This document shows positions 51,023 to 59,574 of a stretch of 64,000 nt of DNA, one piece after another. Both the position numbers and the translations under genes were made by a program. Origin of the DNA: Ignavibacteriota bacterium. GTDB taxonomy: Bacteria > Bacteroidota > Ignavibacteria > Ignavibacteriales > Melioribacteraceae. The DNA lies in NCBI GenBank assembly GCA_013112585.1, contig JABFGH010000001.1, positions 186,001 to 250,000 of the forward strand, read 5' to 3'. A model generated the notes under the pieces. It saw only the letters and a list, made by a program, of their open reading frames with translations, was not told the DNA's origin and made no database searches. Each line of letters starts with the position of its first letter. The first letter of the stretch is position 1.

Positions 51023-51839
51023 AAGTAAAAAATTCATTTGGTATTATTTCTTTCGCCGATTCCGCATCCTGCAGACTATTAAAAATTCCAAAAACTGTTG
51101 AACCTGTTCCTGTCATCAAAGCAAATTCAGCTCCGTTAGCATAAAACATATTTTTTAAACTTTCAATTTCAGGGAAAAGCTTAAATAAATTTTCTTCAAA
51201 ATCATTTTTAACATTTTCTTTAAGAAAACTAAAATCATTTATTCTTGGAACTAAGTTTTCGTAACTAAATTTTGGCTTTGAAGGAACAATATTACTAAAC
51301 GCATCCTTTGTTGAAACATGAATGTTAGGGTTAACAATCATAATAGGTTTAGTAATTTCCAAATCAATAAGTGTAAGTTTTTCTCCTCGACTTTTTCCAA
51401 TAGCAGGTTTTGCTCTTAAAAAAAAGGGTACATCAGACCCAAGTTCTAAAGCTAAATTAGCGAGGGTGTCAAAGTTTAATCCGAGGTTAAACATTTCGTT
51501 TAAGCAGACCAATGTAGTTGCGGCATCAGAACTTCCGCCGCCTAATCCTGCACCCGATGGTATATTTTTCTGTAGATAAATTTTTACCGATAATTTTTTG
51601 TTTGTTACTTTTTCTAAAATCTGTTTTGCCCGAACTATTAAATTACTTTCATCATCAGTAAGCGCGGGATCGTTTGACTTAAATGAAAAATGTGAATCTA
51701 CTTCAAACTTCAGCATATCAAATAAATCATGTATCGGATAAAATAGTGTTTCCAGATTATGAAAACCGTCATCTCTTTTTGATGTAATACTTAAACCGAT
51801 ATTAATTTTTGCCGGTGCTTTAATTTGAATAGATTTCAT
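51006..51839 (-). CDS. ispE: 4-diphosphocytidyl-2-C-methyl-D-erythritol kinase IspE
   Basis: GHMP kinase of the non-mevalonate isoprenoid pathway; phosphorylates CDP-ME. 277 residues with the substrate-binding AKINIGLSITSKRDDGFHNL at the N terminus, the ATP loop PSGAGLGGGSSDAA near residue 95 and the third motif LMTGTGSTVFGIF near 240. It partly overlaps the downstream-facing kinase gene (51006-51022) and the upstream methyltransferase-like gene by 20 bases, so it is co-translated with the latter. Confidence 0.95.
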   Translation of the reverse strand: MKSIQIKAPAKINIGLSITSKRDDGFHNLETLFYPIHDLFDMLKFEVDSHFSFKSNDPALTDDESNLIVRAKQILEKVTNKKLSVKIYLQKNIPSGAGLGGGSSDAATTLVCLNEMFNLGLNFDTLANLALELGSDVPFFLRAKPAIGKSRGEKLTLIDLEITKPIMIVNPNIHVSTKDAFSNIVPSKPKFSYENLVPRINDFSFLKENVKNDFEENLFKLFPEIESLKNMFYANGAEFALMTGTGSTVFGIFNSLQDAESAKEIIPNEFFTFISVL

Positions 51840-52707
51840 TTAGTTTTTCCTTGATAAAATTTGTATGTGCCGGATTGCTGCCGCAGCATGAACCAATATA
51901 AAGAGGGGAGTATTTCAAATATTTTTCTGCATTACTCCAATACTCTGCCGGTGTTACGGAGCAGCTTATATCAGTATCAGTAAAATTGCCTGAACCGCAA
52001 TTGAGATAGAATCCCCATCGATAATTAATTTTGTGTTTATCAATTATATTTTTTAATAGAGAGCTATGAATGCAGTTAAAACCTATTGCAGCCGGTTTAT
52101 GGGATTTTATTAAATCCATTACATCTGCTAAATTTTCTCCGCTTAATAATTTTAATTCTTTATCTAAAAAAATATTTATTGTAAATGGGAAGTTATTTGA
52201 TGAACAAAAATTAGAAACAATTTCAATTTCATCCAGGTGGCTAAAAGTCTCGTTCCAAATTATATCGCAGCCCTGTTTCCATAAATATTCTATATGCTCA
52301 AAATGGTTATCTATTAATTCACTTTTTGATATCGTTCTTTCTTGTTGATAGCAATCTTCGGCAGGAGCATTTGAGCCGGCAACAATAATATTTTCATCAC
52401 CGCGTGCATCAATAGCAATTTCAACTGCTGTTTTAACAAAGTCTTCATTAGTAATTTTTAATTGTGCCGAATTGTATGCAACAGGATTAGTCCGGAATGT
52501 ATTTGTTGTAATTATATCAGCACCGGCTTGTATGTAGCTTTTGTGTAATTTAGAGACCTCTGTCGGGTTACTTAAATTCAATCTGCTTGACCATAACATA
52601 TCATTCTTCTGAACAGATAACGTCTGCAAGCTGCTTCCAATTGCACCATCTAAAATTAAGGGTCGCATTTTTATTTTATAGAGTTTTAATAAATCTTTTC
52701 TGTCCAT
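51820..52707 (-). CDS. Homocysteine S-methyltransferase family protein
   Basis: Likely zinc-dependent methyl transferase using S-methylmethionine or another donor. Residues with TIM-barrel-like pattern; zinc-ligand pieces IGFNC near residue 210 and GSCCGSNPAH near the C terminus are present. LLDGAIGSSLQ-like start (LILDGAIGSSLQ). ATG 52707 was chosen because an in-frame ATG 42 bases upstream would overlap the glycosyltransferase gene by 32 bases; ATG 52668 is also possible. No ribosome site is clear for any of them. Co-transcribed with ispE and probably the glycosyltransferases. Confidence 0.8.
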   Translation of the reverse strand: MDRKDLLKLYKIKMRPLILDGAIGSSLQTLSVQKNDMLWSSRLNLSNPTEVSKLHKSYIQAGADIITTNTFRTNPVAYNSAQLKITNEDFVKTAVEIAIDARGDENIIVAGSNAPAEDCYQQERTISKSELIDNHFEHIEYLWKQGCDIIWNETFSHLDEIEIVSNFCSSNNFPFTINIFLDKELKLLSGENLADVMDLIKSHKPAAIGFNCIHSSLLKNIIDKHKINYRWGFYLNCGSGNFTDTDISCSVTPAEYWSNAEKYLKYSPLYIGSCCGSNPAHTNFIKEKLNEIYSN

Positions 52708-52717
52708 TGCAAAAAAG

Positions 52718-53791
52718 TTATGTATTCTTTTTATCAAATTGTTTTTCAAAAAATATTAAAAATTTCCTTTCCGCATCTTCATAATTTAGATTATCAAAAT
52801 TTGGTTCGGTGGTAATTACACTTTCATATTCTGATTTGTAGGGATACCAAATTACATCATCAGTATTGTACTTTACATATAACCCGAATACCGGCACATT
52901 GTAGGCAGAAGCGAGATGAATAATTGATGTATCGGGTGTGAAAAGAAAATCAAGTTTTGAAACTAAGGCTGCAAATCTATCAAAATCCGGATCGCAAAAA
53001 ACCGGTATTTCATTTTGAGAAATCTGTTCTGCATAATCCAAATCCTTCTCTGCCGAGATTAATATCAATGAGGCATTATACTTTTTAAGCGAATTCACCA
53101 CTTTCTTAAATCTTTCAACACCCCAAAATCTAGCATCGCTGCCGGCAGAAATATTTATTCCAACTAAATAATTTTTATTTTTGAATAAACTCAATAAATA
53201 TTTTTCAACCGCGTCCACGGAATCAGTCTTGGGCTGGTAAACTACATTAGTATCAAAATTTTCAATATCAATATTTAATATTTTGGTAAGTACAAGTAGT
53301 CGGTCAATAACATGAAATTTAGATGGATTTAGTTTTTCAATAGTATCGGTGTAAATTTTATAATTTTCCTTTTTGAGTGCCAGTCTGTGCCTAATACCGC
53401 TTAATGCAGCAAGAAAACTCACAGTAGTTGAAACATCATCATGCAGATCAACTATTACATCATACTGTTCTGATTTAACCAGTTTACGGAATTTATTAAT
53501 TCCGCTAAAGCCTTTTTCAAAAACTATTACTTTTTCTATATCGGAATTATTTTGAAATACAAAATGATTTTTTTTATCGGCTAAAACATGTATGATGCAT
53601 TCCGATTTATTTTTGACGGCTGATAAAAGGGGAGTTGTTACTAAGGCATCACCAATTCTATTTAAACGAATAAATAATATTTTACTTTCAGCAGTTAAGT
53701 TTAATTTACTTTCAGATTTCGGAGCACGATAAAGAATCAATAAAATTCTTAAGAAAATATTCTTGAAAAATAGTTCAATTCCTTTCATCAC
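52718..53791 (-). CDS. Family-9 glycosyltransferase (heptosyltransferase-like)
   Basis: Cytoplasmic GT-B enzyme of the GT9 family that transfers ADP-heptose to lipopolysaccharide core or a similar acceptor. 357 residues: ILFIRLNRIGDALVTTPLL near residue 35, ISAGSDARFWGVERFKKV near 215 and TPDTSIIHLASAYNVPVFG near 290, the family's nucleotide-sugar region. The start overlaps the stop of the next glycosyltransferase gene by four bases, indicating a coupled pair. Exact sugar unknown. Confidence 0.87.
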   Translation of the reverse strand: MMKGIELFFKNIFLRILLILYRAPKSESKLNLTAESKILFIRLNRIGDALVTTPLLSAVKNKSECIIHVLADKKNHFVFQNNSDIEKVIVFEKGFSGINKFRKLVKSEQYDVIVDLHDDVSTTVSFLAALSGIRHRLALKKENYKIYTDTIEKLNPSKFHVIDRLLVLTKILNIDIENFDTNVVYQPKTDSVDAVEKYLLSLFKNKNYLVGINISAGSDARFWGVERFKKVVNSLKKYNASLILISAEKDLDYAEQISQNEIPVFCDPDFDRFAALVSKLDFLFTPDTSIIHLASAYNVPVFGLYVKYNTDDVIWYPYKSEYESVITTEPNFDNLNYEDAERKFLIFFEKQFDKKNT

Positions 53792-54816
53792 TCGGCTTTA
53801 TTTTTCTTTAACAACAGTTCAACCTTTGCTAAAATTCTTTCGATAGGCAGATCATTAAAACATTCCTGGTTAAAAGGACAATCCAATAAATTACATTCAA
53901 TGCAGTGTAATTCATCCAATCTAACCCATTCATGTTTTTCACCGTAGGGACCTTGGAGCAATGGACTTGTTGGACCATGAATACTGAGAGTTGGAGTGCC
54001 GACAGCAGCGGAAATGTGCATTGGTCCGCTGTCGTTGGCTATAAATATATCACACTCATTTATAAATGATGCCATTTGATTTATTGTAGTATCGGGAGCA
54101 CAAATAGCTACATTATTCATCATTTTAACAATATTTTCAACATCTGATTTATCCTCAGGTCCCCAAAGAAGTAATACCACAGCATTAAACTTTTCAATAA
54201 TTGAATCAGCGATTTCAGCAAATTTTTTAGGAGGACACCGTTTTGAAGACCATCCTCCGCTAGGGCTGATGCCAACCAGCAAAGATTTATCTAAACTAAA
54301 GCTATCTAAGTAATTCTGTGCAAAATAGTTATCGCGTTCATCTAAAATATATTCTAACTGTTTATTGTGTATTTGCAGTCCAATCGACTTCAAAAATTCA
54401 ATATGAAGTTCAGCGGCATGGAATTTCCCTCTCTCAACCGGACCAAATAAATTATAAGCATACTTTCTGCCCTTATAAGGAAAACCGGCTCTATAACGTG
54501 CTCCGCTTGTAAATGTAATTTGGGCGGTTGTTGGATTTGAAAAAAGGTCTAATACCAAATCGTATTTTGTATTTCTAATTGATATAGCTGTTTTAATTCT
54601 GCTTAAAGTGCTTTTTCTGTCCAAAAGTAAAATATTGTTAATAAAATCGAAATTTGATAAGAATTGATTTGACGGTCTTTCCGTTAGATAATCAACTTCG
54701 GCATTTGGGAATTCCTTTCTAATTGTATCGAAAATTATTGTAGAAAGTACAACGTCGCCAATTCCTCTTAATTTAATTATTAATATTTTTTCAATTTTTT
54801 TATTGTCTATTTTCAC
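53788..54816 (-). CDS. Family-9 glycosyltransferase (heptosyltransferase-like)
   Basis: Second GT9 enzyme, 342 residues. Motifs: ILIIKLRGIGDVVLSTIIFD near residue 10, ISPSGGWSSKRCPPKKFAEI near 185 and ANDSGPMHISAAVGTPTLSI near 255. A Cys-rich C-terminal loop (CIECNLLDCPFNQEC) occurs as in ADP-heptose heptosyltransferases. It probably adds one residue of the LPS inner core. It leads the pair and follows the MauE/DoxX gene 13 bases upstream, so all four are one transcript. Confidence 0.9.
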   Translation of the reverse strand: MKIDNKKIEKILIIKLRGIGDVVLSTIIFDTIRKEFPNAEVDYLTERPSNQFLSNFDFINNILLLDRKSTLSRIKTAISIRNTKYDLVLDLFSNPTTAQITFTSGARYRAGFPYKGRKYAYNLFGPVERGKFHAAELHIEFLKSIGLQIHNKQLEYILDERDNYFAQNYLDSFSLDKSLLVGISPSGGWSSKRCPPKKFAEIADSIIEKFNAVVLLLWGPEDKSDVENIVKMMNNVAICAPDTTINQMASFINECDIFIANDSGPMHISAAVGTPTLSIHGPTSPLLQGPYGEKHEWVRLDELHCIECNLLDCPFNQECFNDLPIERILAKVELLLKKNKAE

Positions 54817-54829
54817 TTTAAAATTACAC

Positions 54830-55270
54830 CTAATTTTTTAATTCAATTGATGATTGGACTTTGCTGAAGAGTAAAATAAATCCAATGCAGATTAATACTG
54901 AGTTTTCTAATACTTTTCTAAATCCAACCTTTTGTGCTGCCAGGGTACCAAAGCAGCCGCAGTCGATATCGAGATTTCTAAAGATTGCTATAATTACGGC
55001 AGTTGTAAAAAGCATCATTAAGGATGTAATAAGCATGGAGTTTTCTCTGATTTTTATTCCGAATAGAAGGAGCATGCCGGCAATCAATTCCAGCCAGGGT
55101 AAAAATATTGCAAAAATATTTATTGAAAATATTGGGAGCAGTCTATAATTTTCAATTGATTGTGCGAACTCTGATGGGTTTGCAATTTTTTCTATTCCTG
55201 AAATTATAAAAACTATGCTGAGTATAATTCTAATAATTAATAGGAAGTATGTATTTTTTAGCAGAAACAT
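54830..55270 (-). CDS. MauE/DoxX-like membrane protein
   Basis: 146-residue inner-membrane protein with four helices and the Cys motif DIDCGCFGTLAAQ near residue 105, typical of MauE/DoxD proteins that handle thiol or disulfide chemistry. The rhodanese-like gene lies four bases upstream, and DoxX-rhodanese pairs recur in Bacteroidota and others, suggesting a sulfur-related redox role. The exact reaction is unknown. Confidence 0.82.
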   Translation of the reverse strand: MFLLKNTYFLLIIRIILSIVFIISGIEKIANPSEFAQSIENYRLLPIFSINIFAIFLPWLELIAGMLLLFGIKIRENSMLITSLMMLFTTAVIIAIFRNLDIDCGCFGTLAAQKVGFRKVLENSVLICIGFILLFSKVQSSIELKN

Positions 55271-55274
55271 TTAT

Positions 55275-55793
55275 TTATGGCTCCATCGGATAATTATTAG
55301 CGATCCAGTTTTCCACACCGCCTTCTAAAATATAAATTTTGTTAAAACCAATTTCGCTTAAATTAACGGCAAGTCTTTTACTCACATCACATTCTACATC
55401 ACCGCAATAAACAATAAATGTAAAATTTTTATTTAATGCTTTTACTATCGGCATATTCATATCAAATTTATATTCCGGAATATTGATAGAACCTTTAATA
55501 TGACTCTCATCAAAATCCCATTGATCACGTGCATCTATAAATAATATTTTTTTAGAATTATAGAGTGTATATGCTGCTTCAGTCATTATTAAACTGGGCG
55601 GGGTAATATTGTAATTTGCCGTTGAATTTAGGGAGTCGAGGTCGTTATCAATATTTGGTTCGGCATACTGTAATTCAATATTTTCACGGATGAATTTAAC
55701 GCCGAAAGGGGAAAGAAAATTATAGAAAACACCCAGTAAAATTGAAATGACAATCAATAAAAATATAAATCGAAAATTTATTTGTTTTAACAT
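55275..55793 (-). CDS. Membrane-anchored rhodanese-domain protein
   Basis: 172 residues: one N-terminal helix (residues about 8-27) then a periplasmic-facing rhodanese domain (about 65-172). The active-site loop reads IVYCGDVECDVSKRLA, with the catalytic Cys in the usual YC position and a second Cys four residues on. It resembles the rhodaneses paired with DoxX/MauE proteins. Ends WIANNYPMEP. Sulfur transfer or thiol oxidation is inferred; the partner is the next gene. Confidence 0.85.
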   Translation of the reverse strand: MLKQINFRFIFLLIVISILLGVFYNFLSPFGVKFIRENIELQYAEPNIDNDLDSLNSTANYNITPPSLIMTEAAYTLYNSKKILFIDARDQWDFDESHIKGSINIPEYKFDMNMPIVKALNKNFTFIVYCGDVECDVSKRLAVNLSEIGFNKIYILEGGVENWIANNYPMEP

Positions 55794-55822
55794 TATCAGC
55801 TATTTAATAATTAGTAAATTAA

Positions 55823-57454
55823 CTATTCATTAATCAGTTCGCAGCCAGCCGGAACACCGGGCTGTACTGTAAGAACCTTTTCCTTCGATAAAAACACCTG
55901 ACCCGGTTCCATTCCTTTTTTCTTATAAACAAATTTAGCAAAAGTATATGAAACCGGCACAATGCCGGCGGTTTTAGCTTTGCTGTGGTAAGCCGCAATT
56001 GAAGCGGCTTTTTTTAATACAGGTTTAGGAACAACTTCTTTCGGGGTATCACTTCTTAAAATGACATGAGAACCGGGCATACCCCTTGCATGAAACCAGT
56101 AATCGTTTTGCTTTGCAAATTTAATTGAGAGCAAATCATTGCTTCGGCTGTCCTTACCTACATATAGATCGTACTTATCGTCAATTCTATACTGCTTATA
56201 TTTGATATCCAATTTTGTTTCTTTTTTTAATTTTTTAACCGATCCAATATTTAATTCTTTTCTTAAAGATTTAAACTCATCAACAGACTCTGAATTTAAA
56301 AATGCAGCCTGTTTTTCAGCGAGGGCACTGTAGTTTTTAATACTGGTTTCGTAAATCTCTTTTGATTTACCGAAATTAATTTTTTCATCTTTCGCTTTAT
56401 CAAAATACAAATTTACATTTTCATTTGGCGTACTTGTTTCTTTTAATTTAATGTCAATTTGCTCACCGGTTTCATAATCACTTAAAGTTATTTTTTTAAA
56501 TCCCTTTTTAAGTGAATGAATATTTGCAAGTAAAATACTGCCGAGTTTTCTATACTCATCTTCCCGGCTGCCTAATTCAATTCTATATTTAAGCTTATTT
56601 ATTTTTTCTGAAAGACGATGCATTTCTTTATCAAAATAGGAATTGAGTTCCTTCTTAAGCTTATAAAACTCAAAGTTGTGATAATATTCAGAAATATAGT
56701 TTTTAACGGCATCTTTAATTTTACTAACTTGAATTGGATTTTCAAGTTCGTTAGCTTGTTCAAAACTTTTAGGAAGCATGGAAACCTTGCCTTCCGGTGA
56801 GTTATAGGCAACTACTATTTTATCATTCAGCACTTTTTTAATTGTACTATTTATTGATTCACCAAAAGATTTAAACATTTTATTTTCGAAAATAAATTTC
56901 GCTTCATTAAATATTTCCCTGCCTATATGGGGGTAAGTTTTTCTAAATGCAGAATAATTCATTTCGTTTATTGATTTAAGCTCTTCACTAATTTCATACT
57001 TTGAATCTATAAACTCTAAGTTTTCTAAAATATCCAGGTAATAATTATTTTCATTTTTAAGCTTTTTGAAAGACAATATATTCTTGGAATTGTCAATCAA
57101 AAAAAGATTTGTCAAATTTCCTCTTATCATAAAATAAAGATCAAAACTGCTTGATTGGAGTTTTACAACTCTTTCATTTTTTGCAATGCTGATTTTAATG
57201 ATTTCGGCAGGTAAATATTCATCCCAAAAATTTATTGTATTTTTTTTAGCCTTTCTATGATCTTCTTTAACATAAAGGTAGGGCATGTTTTGGTCGGAAG
57301 AAATAATTAGATGTTTATGAGGGAACTGTTCACTTGCTAATCTCAAATAAATTTTATCCTTTTCTTGAGAATAGATTTCATTAACAGAACAATTAACTAA
57401 CTCGTCAGTTAATTCGATTGTATTTCGTAGCAAGTAAAAATAATTTTTAATCAT
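55823..57454 (-). CDS. NFACT family protein (RqcH/FbpA-like)
   Basis: 543 residues. NFACT-N domain (about 1-230), helix-hairpin-helix/coiled-coil middle (about 240-420) and NFACT-R domain (about 430-543) with WFHARGMPGSHVILRS. In bacterial ribosome quality control RqcH binds stalled 50S subunits and directs alanine-tail addition. The segment matching the tRNA-binding Asp-Arg pair of the founding members reads NERVV (Glu94-Arg95) by eye, a conservative change, so function is probable but unproved. No neighbouring gene helps. Confidence 0.87.
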   Translation of the reverse strand: MIKNYFYLLRNTIELTDELVNCSVNEIYSQEKDKIYLRLASEQFPHKHLIISSDQNMPYLYVKEDHRKAKKNTINFWDEYLPAEIIKISIAKNERVVKLQSSSFDLYFMIRGNLTNLFLIDNSKNILSFKKLKNENNYYLDILENLEFIDSKYEISEELKSINEMNYSAFRKTYPHIGREIFNEAKFIFENKMFKSFGESINSTIKKVLNDKIVVAYNSPEGKVSMLPKSFEQANELENPIQVSKIKDAVKNYISEYYHNFEFYKLKKELNSYFDKEMHRLSEKINKLKYRIELGSREDEYRKLGSILLANIHSLKKGFKKITLSDYETGEQIDIKLKETSTPNENVNLYFDKAKDEKINFGKSKEIYETSIKNYSALAEKQAAFLNSESVDEFKSLRKELNIGSVKKLKKETKLDIKYKQYRIDDKYDLYVGKDSRSNDLLSIKFAKQNDYWFHARGMPGSHVILRSDTPKEVVPKPVLKKAASIAAYHSKAKTAGIVPVSYTFAKFVYKKKGMEPGQVFLSKEKVLTVQPGVPAGCELINE

Positions 57455-57460
57455 TTGTTG

Positions 57461-57490
57461 AAAGGAAAGCCGGTAAAAATAATTACCGGC
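57461..57490 (-). terminator. Terminator of the GlmU-like gene
   Basis: On the minus strand GCCGGTAA and TTACCGGC form an 8-bp stem with a 6-base loop, followed by TTTCCTTTC. It lies just past the GlmU-like stop codon. Confidence 0.65.
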
Positions 57491-57498
57491 ATAATAAA

Positions 57499-58761
57499 TT
57501 AATAAGGCATGCCTCTGGATTCTCGTTCATCCCTGGTCAATTCAAATACATTTGAAATTAATCTTTTAGCATCCTCGGAGATTATAATATCTCTTCTTTT
57601 CATAACTCGTTCAGCAACTTCCAGGGATTTTTCTAAATTATAAGTTGTTACACCATCGGAGCCGCCCCAGCTGAATGAGGGCATATATTTTGGCGGAAAA
57701 CCTGAACCATAAACATTACAGCTTAACCCAATTACAGTACCGGTATTAAGCATTGTATTAATCGCTGTTTTTGAATGGTCGCCGATTATAGCACCAACAA
57801 ACTGCATTTTACTATCAACTGCAACATCATTAATAATAACTTTTATAGTACCGTAATTACTCTTTAGATCACTGCTGTTTGTATCGGCGCCAATATTAAC
57901 CCATGCACCTAAATAGGAATGACCGAGAAAACCATCATGCTGCTTGTTGGAATATGAGTGAATTATCGAGTCTTCAATTTCACCGCCGACTTTACAAACA
58001 TTGCCGATACTGGTATTCTCATAAACTTTCGCCGACATCCTAATCAAGGAATTTTTACCAATGTATAGGGGTCCTCGAAGACATGCGTTCGGCATAATTT
58101 TAACATTTTTTGCAATGTATATTGGACCGTCGGACGCATCAATTACAACTCCCGGTTTTATATCCACACCTTCGGCAATAAACATATTATCTTTTTCAAC
58201 TAAATATACACCATCATTAATTGGAGCATTAATCATTTGCTTGTAATCCTTTGTGATGTATTTATAGTCTTCAATAATTTCCCTTCCATTATTATGTATC
58301 AGTTCCCAGGGAAAATGAACATAGTTAATATCAACTTCTTCAGTTGGTAATCCATTAAAGGCAGAAAGCGGAATCACATCCAGCAAATGTTTTTTGAAAT
58401 TCTTCAACTTGGAGCCTGTGATTCTTGCGGCAACAACCATTTCGCCGTTAGTGTAAATTTTATCTTCTCCCTGCAGAGGAATTTTTTCTGCAAAGTTTGG
58501 ATCAGCTACAATTCTCCCGTCGATAAACAGGCAGCCGTCACTATGTAAATCATTAACAATAAGTTGTGGGTTACGCTGTTTAATATGCTCTGCTAAATAA
58601 TTTCTGCAATGAAGATTAACAGTTACACCCGGGTAATGCCTTATTATTTTTTCGCGCAAGTTTAAAATACCGCATCTTAAATCAAATGTGGGACGAATAT
58701 GAACTAACGGAAATAGTTCTTTATGGTGAATTCCTTCATATATGCAGATCGTGTCAATCAA
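57499..58761 (-). CDS. GlmU-like sugar nucleotidyltransferase/acetyltransferase
   Basis: 420 residues. N-terminal nucleotidyltransferase-like domain with HIRPTFDLRCGILNLREK near residue 25 in place of the canonical GxGTRM loop. C-terminal left-handed beta-helix (about 200-360: NVKIMPNACLRGPLYIGKNS and hexapeptide turns) as in GlmU acetyltransferases. This is the 'putative sugar nucleotidyl transferase' branch common in Bacteroidota, thought to replace GlmU in UDP-GlcNAc synthesis. The nagB gene lies 18 bases upstream, an amino-sugar context. The catalytic residues of the first domain are not obvious. Confidence 0.82.
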   Translation of the reverse strand: MIDTICIYEGIHHKELFPLVHIRPTFDLRCGILNLREKIIRHYPGVTVNLHCRNYLAEHIKQRNPQLIVNDLHSDGCLFIDGRIVADPNFAEKIPLQGEDKIYTNGEMVVAARITGSKLKNFKKHLLDVIPLSAFNGLPTEEVDINYVHFPWELIHNNGREIIEDYKYITKDYKQMINAPINDGVYLVEKDNMFIAEGVDIKPGVVIDASDGPIYIAKNVKIMPNACLRGPLYIGKNSLIRMSAKVYENTSIGNVCKVGGEIEDSIIHSYSNKQHDGFLGHSYLGAWVNIGADTNSSDLKSNYGTIKVIINDVAVDSKMQFVGAIIGDHSKTAINTMLNTGTVIGLSCNVYGSGFPPKYMPSFSWGGSDGVTTYNLEKSLEVAERVMKRRDIIISEDAKRLISNVFELTRDERESRGMPY

Positions 58762-58779
58762 TTTTCCTCCGAAAATATT

Positions 58780-59547
58780 TTATTCAAACAACATTGATTC
58801 CCAGGTATCAACATATTCAATTTCCAACAGTGCCGAAGATTCCTTATCGAGTACAACAAATGTATTTCGGTGCATCTGAATTATTGACGCCGGGCAGGTT
58901 GCAGTAACTGGTCCTTCAACGGCAGCCTTAACTGCTTTAGCTTTATTGCTTTTATTTGCAACTAACAGCAATTCCTTTGCGTCCATAATTGTTCCAACAC
59001 CCATGGTTATTGCATATTTAGGAACTTCATCCATACTGCTGAAAAACCGTGCATTATCATTACGGGTTTTCTCAGTTAATGTTTTAATCCTGGTTCTGCT
59101 GCCGAGGGAACAACCGGGCTCATTAAATGCAATGTGTCCGTTGCCTCCAATACCAAGTATTTGAAGATCAATTCCGCCGAATTCAACAATTCTTTTTTCA
59201 TACCACTCGCAGAAAGCATTAACATCTTTTGTCATTCCCTGCGGAACATGTACATAGCGCGGATTTATGTTTATTTCCTTAAAAAAGTTCTGCTGCATAA
59301 AGTAATCATAGCTTTGATCGTGCGAAGGGGGAAGTCCAACATATTCATCTAAATTAAAAGTAGTTACTGTGGAAAAATCCAAACCTTCATTTTTATGCAT
59401 TCTAATTAACTCTTTATAAAGACCGAGGGGAGTGCTTCCCGTAGCCAAACCTAATACCAAATTAGGTTTTCTGCGCATACGGTTGGCAATAATCTTTGCC
59501 GCCTCAGCGCTCATTGATTCGTAATTTTCTTTTACAATTACTAACAT
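58780..59547 (-). CDS. nagB: Glucosamine-6-phosphate deaminase NagB
   Basis: Converts glucosamine-6-phosphate to fructose-6-phosphate and ammonium. 255 residues with NLDEYVGLPPSHDQSY near residue 72 (catalytic Asp), GIGGNGHIAFNEPG near 135 and SRTRIKTLT. Downstream is the GlmU-like gene. Together with nagA elsewhere in this window it completes GlcNAc-6-P breakdown. Confidence 0.97.
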   Translation of the reverse strand: MLVIVKENYESMSAEAAKIIANRMRRKPNLVLGLATGSTPLGLYKELIRMHKNEGLDFSTVTTFNLDEYVGLPPSHDQSYDYFMQQNFFKEININPRYVHVPQGMTKDVNAFCEWYEKRIVEFGGIDLQILGIGGNGHIAFNEPGCSLGSRTRIKTLTEKTRNDNARFFSSMDEVPKYAITMGVGTIMDAKELLLVANKSNKAKAVKAAVEGPVTATCPASIIQMHRNTFVVLDKESSALLEIEYVDTWESMLFE

Positions 59548-59574
59548 TTTAACACCTGTTTAATTTAAAAATAT

